30,138 bases of DNA, taken from JADFRG01 sp964590515 (GTDB lineage: Bacteria; Chloroflexota; Anaerolineae; Anaerolineales; E44-bin32). The position numbers and the translations under genes were made by a program. Below, one piece after another: positions 16,565 to 22,778 of the stretch (position 1 is its first letter; each line of letters opens with the position of its first letter). The notes under the pieces were generated by a model. The model worked only from the letters and a program-made list of their open reading frames with translations, was not told where the DNA came from and searched no databases. The DNA is taken from the NCBI GenBank assembly GCA_964590515.1, contig CAZPZD010000032.1:1-30138 (forward strand). Direction: 5' to 3'.

Positions 16565-17824
16565 CTAGATGGAGTTCAGCCGTTCCGCCGGCCGTTCGTA
16601 CAGCGGCTCGACGACACTCAAACGCACTGCCTCCCGGCCCTTGGCGTCGAACCCGATCACCGTGTCGTCGTACATCTGCCACGGGCGGCCATTGACCTCG
16701 GTTTCGAGCACCAGCGGCCCTTCCTCGATCTCATACCGGAAGATCATCCGCTGGGTGGTGCGGAAAAGCTGGAGCACAGCCAGCAGCTCGCGGGAAGGCG
16801 CGGTGTAACGGGCAATGGCCTCCTCCACACCCGGGCCGAACATTTGATGCAGGTAGGCGCGCGGCGCCCAGCGGGGCGGGATGTAGTAAATGTTTGGTTC
16901 TGTGCCGAACTGGGGGTAAAGCGGCAGCGCCACCCGCTCGACTTTAACCAGGTGATAGAGGGGATGCTGGCGATCCTCAATCCACGAACCGTCTTCTGCG
17001 ATGCCCACCAGGCCGTTCAAGCGGATTTTCCCCGGGCAGACCGCCATGCAGCGGGTTTCCATCGGGACACCCTCGCTCAGAGGATCGAGACCTTCGACCC
17101 TGGGATAGCAGGCCACACACTTCTCGCTGGTGCGGGTCGTCCCCCGGAACATAGACTTCTTATACGGGCACTGCTCGACACACTTCTTGTAACCACGGCA
17201 ACGGGCCTGATCGATCAAGACGATTCCATCTTCCGGTCGTTTGTAGATCGCCTTGCGTGGGCAGGCCGCGGCGCAGGCGGGGTAGGTACAGTGATTGCAG
17301 AGACGCTGCAGATAAAAGAACCAAGTCTGGTGTTCGGGAAGGGAGGCTCCCTGCCGGCTGATGCCGAGACGATCGCCCTCATAGCTGGTGGAGGTGTCCT
17401 CGTAGAGATTGGGTGCACTCCACTCGGTATCTTCGGGTAGATAGCCCAGGGCCTGGTCGGCGGGGGCAGAGGCCTCGGTGATGGTCATCCCCTCATAGAC
17501 GCCATAGGGAGCGTTGGGGTTGGCTTGGGAGGGGTCCCAGGCGGGCTGCCGACCCGCGGCCCGGTGGGCCTCGTCCAGCAATTGCAGGACTTTCACGTCC
17601 CAGTGGTGGGGATAGCCGCCATACGGCTTACTCTCCACGTTGTTCCACCACATTGCCTCCTGACCCTTGGAGAAGGTCCAGGTGGCCTTACACGCTCCGG
17701 AACAGGTCTGGCAGCCGATGCAGCGATTGATGTTGAACACGGCCGCGAATTGTCGCTGCGGGTGCACTTCATCGAAGACATAACTCATCTTGCGCCCGAG
17801 CTGCCAGTTGTAGACCTCAGGCAT
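16565..17824 (-). CDS. nxrB: NxrB/NarH-like Fe-S beta subunit
   Basis: A 419-residue electron-transfer subunit with four Fe-S clusters. Cysteines fall in CxxCxxCxxxC (35, 38, 41, 45), CxxCxxxxCxxxC (176, 179, 184, 188), 209/215/219, 236/239 and 259/263, matching the NarH set. Tyr212 replaces a cysteine, as Trp220 does in NarH, predicting one [3Fe-4S] cluster. The start MPEVYNWQLGRKM, WWNNVESKPYGGYP, YKKCVEQCPYKK and the ending PAERLNSI closely resemble, from memory, NxrB of Nitrospira and anammox bacteria. It lacks a signal and should be co-exported with the alpha subunit. ATG 17824 has AAGGAG 7 nt upstream and overlaps the small gene by 8 nt. Physiological direction (nitrite oxidation or nitrate reduction) is not determined by sequence. 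Confidence 0.88.
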   Translation of the reverse strand: MPEVYNWQLGRKMSYVFDEVHPQRQFAAVFNINRCIGCQTCSGACKATWTFSKGQEAMWWNNVESKPYGGYPHHWDVKVLQLLDEAHRAAGRQPAWDPSQANPNAPYGVYEGMTITEASAPADQALGYLPEDTEWSAPNLYEDTSTSYEGDRLGISRQGASLPEHQTWFFYLQRLCNHCTYPACAAACPRKAIYKRPEDGIVLIDQARCRGYKKCVEQCPYKKSMFRGTTRTSEKCVACYPRVEGLDPLSEGVPMETRCMAVCPGKIRLNGLVGIAEDGSWIEDRQHPLYHLVKVERVALPLYPQFGTEPNIYYIPPRWAPRAYLHQMFGPGVEEAIARYTAPSRELLAVLQLFRTTQRMIFRYEIEEGPLVLETEVNGRPWQMYDDTVIGFDAKGREAVRLSVVEPLYERPAERLNSI

Positions 17825-18092
17825 CGGAAGGCTCCTTGCTGGGCAGGGTCCACTTGGCCAGCGTCCTTCGGATCAACTCCAAAACGAAGGCCTTCCCCTT
17901 CTGGCGGTAAATGTTGTGGGTAGCCAGGAAGGTGGGGTTGACGAAGAGCGTCATCAGCTTGCGCTCGCCCCAGCCCAAGCGAACGTACTCTTCAACCAGC
18001 GCTTCGGCCATCGCCTCCAACTCCCCGGCCTCCGCCGGCAGCATCGTGCCGACCAGCTGCATGGGGTCGTCTTCGACGAATTCCTTAGCCAT
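17817..18092 (-). CDS. Small conserved-looking protein between alpha and beta subunits
   Basis: I do not recognise a named family for this 91-residue protein. It is predicted mostly helical, with an acidic N-terminal half (LEAMAEALVEEYVRLGW, about 25-41) and a more basic C-terminal half (LMTLFVNPTFLATHNIYRQK, about 46-65). It has no cysteine, no signal peptide and no membrane segment. It overlaps the alpha gene by 8 nt and the beta gene by 8 nt, with GGAG 6 nt before its ATG. That arrangement argues that it is translated in step with both subunits. A cytoplasmic assembly factor or a small structural subunit are the likeliest roles; both are inference. Confidence 0.85.
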   Translation of the reverse strand: MAKEFVEDDPMQLVGTMLPAEAGELEAMAEALVEEYVRLGWGERKLMTLFVNPTFLATHNIYRQKGKAFVLELIRRTLAKWTLPSKEPSDA

Positions 18093-21000
18093 CCGGAGCT
18101 CCCTTCACATCGATGGTCTTTCCCGAGAGGTAGCGGAGCATGAAATCGTTCTCGTGGGCGGGAGTCATCCCGGTGAGTGCCGGCTTCCAAGGGCCTTTGC
18201 CTCCCAACCCGCCATCTTCGGCCTTGGTTACTTTTACCAAGGTCTCTTTAGGTACCGTGTTCAAGGCATGGTTGTCGGCCTCCCCGCCGAACAGGAACTC
18301 CATGCTCACCTTCTTCTTATGGAACAGGGTATCGGTCTGGTGCATGGGCATAGACCAGTCGCGCGAGACCGACTGCTGGGATCCGTAGCGCAGGTTGGCC
18401 ATGTATCCCGTGCCTTCGGACCGGGCCAGGCCGTCGGGGCGGGTCTCGTGGGCCAGCACCGACTTCTCTGTGGCCATAAAGGGCCCGTGCTTAAGCATCA
18501 CAATGTGATAGGGGTATGCCGGGTTGTACTTGGCGCGCAGCATCAAGCGGGCGACCTTGTAGAACGGGTCATCCTCCCGCCACCCGATGTATGGCCGATC
18601 GGCAGGATTGGCGTCAACGTGCACGTAGTCACCATCCTCGATCCCCAGATCCTTGGCGGCCTGCGGGTTGATGTGGAGCTGGTGATCGCCCGGGCCCGGG
18701 AGCCGTTTGTCTATGCGGTAGGGGTCGCCGAAGTTGGAATCCCAGATGATCGACCAGTCCACCGTGCTCCAGGAAGAGTGGACGCGGTGGCGGGTCTTTG
18801 GAGTCAGACAGTAGAAGTGGTATCCCTGCTCCCACAGCGGGTTCTTGGTTTCCTTGGCTTCCCTCCAGGGCATGGCCAAGTTGCGTATCGTACGCTCCTC
18901 CCAACCCATGGCGTCCTGCGGGATGCCGTAGTCGTCGGGGCGGATGAAACGGCTGGAGGAGATGATCACGTTGGGCAGGTAGGGGGTGGCCTCCGGCCCC
19001 TCCCGGTGGCTGATGATATTCTCGCCATACTCGATGGCCTCGGGGATGTCGCAATACGCGTTGAGTCGGCCGGTGTCGGTGTAGAAGGGTACGGAGTCGT
19101 GCACCTGCTCCCAAAAGGCGATGCGCGGGTAGGTGCGGAACAACATCAGCGCTGCGCCAGGCTCTCCGTACTTGCCGGCCATGATGTCATCGAAGCGGTA
19201 GCCGCTGGTCGTCGTGGAGGAGTCCAACAGCCGCTGAATGTAGACCTCCGGCCTCCCCTCCAGCGCGAATTTCCAGTAGTCACGGAAGCGAACATCGTCG
19301 AGTTGATCGCCGAGGGCAGCCGCGAGTTCGGCGAGGATGCGGACGTCATCGCGGGTGTCGTAGAGGGGTGGGATTCCGCCCTTCCAGATCTGAAGGAAAG
19401 GGTTGGAGCAGGAGGCGGTGATCTCGTGGGTCTCAAACTCGGCCCAGGAATTGGCGGCCAGGGCGAAGTCGGCGTACTCCACGGTGGCGGTCATCTCGAT
19501 GTCGGCGGTGATGATCAGCTCGACCCTCGGGTTGACGTTCTTGATCATCTCGTAGTGATGCTTGGCGTTGTTGAGCAAGTTCACGTTGGAAAAGAACATC
19601 ACTTTGGTGGGGGTCGGCATGTGGGTCGCCCCGGTGAAGACCTTGCGACCGTACTTCGGCGTGTCCACGATGAGAGGCAGCTCGGAATGGTTCCAGTAGG
19701 CGGGCTCCTCATCCTTGGTGAACGCGTGGGCGGGAATGTCCTTCCCGGGTACCGTGGGGTTGAGCTCGGGATGGAAGGGATCTTCAGCCACCCAACCCTT
19801 GAAGCCCGGGCCAACCTCGGCCGAGCCCTGGAACAGGGCGGCCTTGTAATTCCCGGCCCAAGTGTAGCAACCGGCTCCGGGCAGACCGATATTGCCGGTG
19901 AGCATGAGCGGAAGGAACTGGGCCCGATTGGCCAGCGTGGCGTGGAACCAGTGGTTGATGCCCTCGCCGATGTGGATGGCGACCGGCCGGAGGGTGGCGA
20001 TATCTTCGGCCAACCGCACGATCAGACCTTTGGGAGCATGCGTAATCTCGGCTACGCTGTCGAGATCGTAGTCTTGCAGATGTTCCTTGTACATCGCCCA
20101 GAGGGTCAACACCTCGGTTTGGGTGCCGTCGACGAGCGTGATGGTTCCAGACCAATCCAGAACGGGGTCCAGCCCTTTGGCCTGCAGGCCTTCGCCGACG
20201 TCGTCGCGGGTGATCGGCTGCAGCCTACCGGTGCGTTGGTCCCGCACGACGAAGTCACCCAGCGCCGCGTACTGCTCGGGCTTCAATCCATGAAGGCGAA
20301 AACTGGGGCCATCCGTGCTCAGCCCAGGCTGATAGTTGGGGAAAACCTCGTGGGCCCGCAACCGGGTGAGGGTGTCGGCGCGCACCAGCAGCGGGAAATC
20401 GGTGAAGCGCTTGACGAAGTTCGAGTCGTAGCGCTGATTGTCCATAAGCCAGCGGGTGATGCCCAGGAACAGCGCAGTGTCAGTGGCGGGCCGGATGGGG
20501 ATCCAATAGTCGGACTTGGTGGCCGGCGGCGAGTACTCGGGGGTGATCGTCACGATTTTCGAGCCGCGCTCCATGGCCTCGATGAAGAAGTGCGACTCCG
20601 GCATCTTGTTTTCGACCAGGTTCTTTCCGCACTGGATATGCAGGCGTGAGTTGCGCAGGTCGTTGAGATCCTCGTCGGAGGCCTGCAGCCCGGTGGTGAA
20701 GGGATGGCCCGGTGCTTGGTCACCATGCCAGGTGTAGTTGGACCAATTGCGTCCGCCCAGCGCCTCCGCTTCCGGCACTCCGCGAAGGTGAACGTCGAGC
20801 AGCGCCAACATGTTGGAGAAGCGGTACATTCCGTACTTGCCGATGACTCCTAGCAGGCCCATGCCCCCGCGGCACTTGAACGTCCGAGTACCGGCGCCTT
20901 GGGTGGCCTCAATCATTTCCGGCGGATAGCCCTGCGCCCTCAGCCGCGCGGTGCCCGCCTCACCAGAATAGCTGGTCGCGATGGCAATCATGCCGCGGGC

Positions 21001-21537
21001 GATGTAGTCATAGGCAATTTCCCAGGAGACCGGAAGCAGTTCATCGGTGCCGCGCGAGTCGAACTTGTACTTCGCCTTGTTGGCAGAGTCGAGTTCGGGA
21101 AAGCCGTCGTCGGCCCAGGCCTTCCAGCCCTGGCGCATCAAGGGGCCTTTCAGGCGGTGGGGGCCATAGACACGGCGGTGAAAGGTCTGGCCCTTCTTGC
21201 AGCCCCGGGGGTGCCAGTGGGCGGTGGCGGTGTTGCCGTACAAATCCGCGTACCGCTCCACGTCGTAGTTACTCTCGGAGCGCAGGATGACCCCGTTTCG
21301 GGTGAACGCCCGCATCCGGCAGGCATGGGTGTCATTGGGGGAGCACACGAAGGCAAACGAATCGTCGTAGGCATACTGGTTGCGATAGATCTTCTCCCAG
21401 TCCCGGTCCGGGTAGGTTTCAAGCGGGTTGTCTACGTCGATGGGCTGAAGCAGGCGCAATTCGGGCCGGACAATCGCCAGCCCCAGCGCGGTCGTTCCGG
21501 AGAGACGTAGGAATTCACGGCGATTGATCTGTCGCAT
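18085..21537 (-). CDS. nxrA: NxrA/NarG-like molybdopterin alpha subunit, Tat-exported
   Basis: A 1150-residue catalytic subunit of the type II DMSO-reductase family, which binds Mo-bis-MGD and a proximal [4Fe-4S] cluster. A twin-arginine signal INRREFLRLSG (residues 4-14) marks export. The cluster region has Cys65, Asp69, His71, Cys73 and, in WHPRGC, Cys113. Asp273 in WHGDQAPGHP corresponds by alignment by eye to the Mo-ligating Asp222 of E. coli NarG. KMPESHFFIEA, IPIRPATDTA and GINHWFH match further conserved blocks. ATG 21537 is chosen because AAGGAG lies 9 nt upstream and places the RR motif at residues 6-7; ATG 21588 or TTG 21591 would add residues without a ribosome-binding site. With the beta and gamma subunits it should form a nitrite/nitrate-converting complex. 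Chlorate, selenate or other substrates of the family cannot be excluded. Confidence 0.88.
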   Translation of the reverse strand: MRQINRREFLRLSGTTALGLAIVRPELRLLQPIDVDNPLETYPDRDWEKIYRNQYAYDDSFAFVCSPNDTHACRMRAFTRNGVILRSESNYDVERYADLYGNTATAHWHPRGCKKGQTFHRRVYGPHRLKGPLMRQGWKAWADDGFPELDSANKAKYKFDSRGTDELLPVSWEIAYDYIARGMIAIATSYSGEAGTARLRAQGYPPEMIEATQGAGTRTFKCRGGMGLLGVIGKYGMYRFSNMLALLDVHLRGVPEAEALGGRNWSNYTWHGDQAPGHPFTTGLQASDEDLNDLRNSRLHIQCGKNLVENKMPESHFFIEAMERGSKIVTITPEYSPPATKSDYWIPIRPATDTALFLGITRWLMDNQRYDSNFVKRFTDFPLLVRADTLTRLRAHEVFPNYQPGLSTDGPSFRLHGLKPEQYAALGDFVVRDQRTGRLQPITRDDVGEGLQAKGLDPVLDWSGTITLVDGTQTEVLTLWAMYKEHLQDYDLDSVAEITHAPKGLIVRLAEDIATLRPVAIHIGEGINHWFHATLANRAQFLPLMLTGNIGLPGAGCYTWAGNYKAALFQGSAEVGPGFKGWVAEDPFHPELNPTVPGKDIPAHAFTKDEEPAYWNHSELPLIVDTPKYGRKVFTGATHMPTPTKVMFFSNVNLLNNAKHHYEMIKNVNPRVELIITADIEMTATVEYADFALAANSWAEFETHEITASCSNPFLQIWKGGIPPLYDTRDDVRILAELAAALGDQLDDVRFRDYWKFALEGRPEVYIQRLLDSSTTTSGYRFDDIMAGKYGEPGAALMLFRTYPRIAFWEQVHDSVPFYTDTGRLNAYCDIPEAIEYGENIISHREGPEATPYLPNVIISSSRFIRPDDYGIPQDAMGWEERTIRNLAMPWREAKETKNPLWEQGYHFYCLTPKTRHRVHSSWSTVDWSIIWDSNFGDPYRIDKRLPGPGDHQLHINPQAAKDLGIEDGDYVHVDANPADRPYIGWREDDPFYKVARLMLRAKYNPAYPYHIVMLKHGPFMATEKSVLAHETRPDGLARSEGTGYMANLRYGSQQSVSRDWSMPMHQTDTLFHKKKVSMEFLFGGEADNHALNTVPKETLVKVTKAEDGGLGGKGPWKPALTGMTPAHENDFMLRYLSGKTIDVKGAPDG

Positions 21538-21639
21538 CGGTCTGCTCTCCTTGGTCGCCGGCCGTCCCTTAGCCGTCGAGGGGGTCATCAAGGTCTAGGG
21601 TGTCAGGGATGAGGAAATCAGGAGCGCTCACCTGGGCAG

Positions 21640-21648
21640 AAGATAGCA
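21640..21648 (-). promoter_or_regulatory. Candidate extended -10 for the nxrA operon
   Basis: Read on the minus strand, TGCTATCTT fits an extended -10 (TGnTATnnT). The transcript would begin near 21633, giving a leader of roughly 95 nt before ATG 21537. No good -35 is seen at the expected distance (TACACC). Confidence 0.3.
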
Positions 21649-21752
21649 TGCAGGCCTAGGAGGGTGTACTGACTATTGGCAGGGGAGCGAGTGACAACTG
21701 TCCTCAATGTGGACCACCGGGGTCCAATTCGGGCTCGGGGATGGCCTCCAGC

Positions 21753-21758
21753 TATAAT
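21753..21758 (+). promoter_or_regulatory. Consensus -10 box before the LysM gene
   Basis: A perfect TATAAT lies 34 nt before GTG 21793. The -35 position shows no consensus. Its place inside the 5' extension of the open frame argues for the GTG start. Upstream lie a 5-bp inverted repeat (GGACC 21711-21715, GGTCC 21721-21725) and GACAACTGTC (21693-21702), possible but unproven operator sites. Confidence 0.5.
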
Positions 21759-21792
21759 TCTGGAACACAGACCCCCCGGAATAGGCCAAGAG

Positions 21793-22569
21793 GTGAAGCT
21801 GCTAAGGCTGCTGTTAGTATCTGGGGCGATCGGGCTGGCGCTGGTCTCCAAATACAGTGCCGCCGCATCGCCGACTCCGGTCGTGCTCCTGCAGCCCACG
21901 GCCTTTGCGACCCCGACCCCCAACGCCGAGGGGGATATCGTCTACATCGTCCAGGAGGGTGATTCCCCCTGGCGGATCGCGGCCATCGCCGGGATCACGG
22001 TCGAGCAGCTGATGGCCTTGAATGGGATCGATACGGGTGACTTCATTTCACCAGGAATGGAGCTGCTGCTGGGGTCGGTGGCTGCAATTGCCACGCCGGC
22101 GGCCACCCCGACTCCCACCCTGGCGCCCGAGGAGCTGACCGGCACCGGTGAGATCTGCGTGTTGCTCTTCCTGGACGAAAATGGGAACGCTCGCCTGGAC
22201 GAAGGCGAGCTGGCGCTGGGGGAGGGTCAGGTGAGCGTGGCCGATCGGCAGGGCAACCTGGCCGGTGACCACACGACCGGCACCGAACCGGAGGGCTTCT
22301 GCTTTGCAGAATTGGAAGCCGGGGATTACAACGTCAGTGGAGCGGTACCGCCCAACTACAACCCCACCACTTCCATGAATGTCCCGGTGCGGCTGGAGCC
22401 GGGGGATATCAAGTTTGTCCAGTTCGGCGGGCAGCCCAGCGGGGCGATTGCCACGATCCCCCGCCCGGAAGGCAGCGGCTCGTCGCTGTTGGGAGCGATC
22501 GGGCTCGCCATGTTGGGGGGCGCCGGGCTGTTGGGCTATCTGGCCTTTCGCACCGGCCGTCAAACCTAG
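21793..22569 (+). CDS. LysM-domain surface protein with C-terminal membrane anchor
   Basis: A 258-residue exported protein. An N-terminal signal segment (about 3-24) is followed by a Thr/Pro linker, one LysM domain (about 48-94, YIVQEGDSPWRIAAIAGITV onward) that should bind peptidoglycan-type glycans, and a second (T/P) linker. A beta-sandwich SdrD-B/carboxypeptidase-regulatory-like domain (about 118-210) follows. The latter begins with LDENGNARLDEGE (127-139), a calcium-loop-like pattern with Asp128, Asn130, Asn132, Asp136 and Glu139. A C-terminal hydrophobic helix (about 231-252) and RTGRQT suggest anchoring in the membrane. GTG 21793 is preferred over the longer in-frame ATG at 21676 because it starts the signal peptide and follows TATAAT at the right distance. 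It is transcribed divergently from the nxrA operon, with no obvious functional link to it. Confidence 0.85.
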   Translation: MKLLRLLLVSGAIGLALVSKYSAAASPTPVVLLQPTAFATPTPNAEGDIVYIVQEGDSPWRIAAIAGITVEQLMALNGIDTGDFISPGMELLLGSVAAIATPAATPTPTLAPEELTGTGEICVLLFLDENGNARLDEGELALGEGQVSVADRQGNLAGDHTTGTEPEGFCFAELEAGDYNVSGAVPPNYNPTTSMNVPVRLEPGDIKFVQFGGQPSGAIATIPRPEGSGSSLLGAIGLAMLGGAGLLGYLAFRTGRQT

Positions 22570-22660
22570 CTTACAGTCGACTTACACCCGAACCACTTCT
22601 CCACCGCACTTCCTATAATGCAAATGAGGCGGGCTACAAATCCCCGCCGCAGTACACCGG

Positions 22661-22698
22661 CCCTTGCGGGCGAGCCTCTTGCAGGCTTCCCGCAAGGG
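22661..22698. repeat. Strong nested hairpin in the convergent intergenic region
   Basis: Arms CCCTTGCGGG (22661-22670) and CCCGCAAGGG (22689-22698) pair perfectly over 10 bp and enclose a second 5-bp stem, AGCCT/AGGCT (22673-22677/22683-22687). No U tract follows directly, so it is not itself a classical terminator. Confidence 0.75.
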
Positions 22699-22706
22699 AC
22701 AAACAC

Positions 22707-22739
22707 AAAAGCGAGGCCGGCTGCCGCTGCCTCGCTTTT
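22707..22739. terminator. Bidirectional intrinsic terminator between LysM and aconitase genes
   Basis: AAAAGCGAGG (22707-22716) and its complement CCTCGCTTTT (22730-22739) form a perfect 10-bp inverted repeat with a 13-nt loop. A T run follows the stem on each strand. It lies between convergent genes and can end both transcripts. Confidence 0.85.
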
Positions 22740-22778
22740 CAATTTCCGTGGCTAGAGGATTGCCCCCGCCGGCCGCGG

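Larger units (their letters stand above)
22614..22739 (+). ncRNA. Candidate small RNA (promoter box, three hairpins, U-tract end)
   Basis: TATAAT at 22614-22619 is followed, from a predicted start near 22626, by three hairpins: GGCGGG/CCCGCC (22628-22633/22643-22648); CCCTTGCGGG/CCCGCAAGGG (22661-22670/22689-22698) with a nested AGCCT/AGGCT; and the terminator stem 22711-22735 ending in TTTT. The coherent order suggests a transcript of about 115 nt. No -35 box is evident and no known RNA family is recognised. Tandem structures at a convergent gene end are the alternative. Confidence 0.35.

Noticed and set aside
17911..20649. 912-codon open frame on the + strand opposite the alpha-subunit gene
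   Set aside because: It is antisense to a gene with clear conserved motifs, and its translation shows no recognisable domain. Long antisense frames are common in GC-rich coding DNA.
21538..21591. Longer alpha subunit starting at TTG 21591 or ATG 21588
   Set aside because: Neither has a ribosome-binding site, and both would put 17-18 residues before the Tat signal. ATG 21537 has AAGGAG at ideal distance.
21676..21792. Longer LysM protein starting at ATG 21676
   Set aside because: The extension is not signal-like and contains the TATAAT box. GTG 21793 begins directly with the signal peptide.
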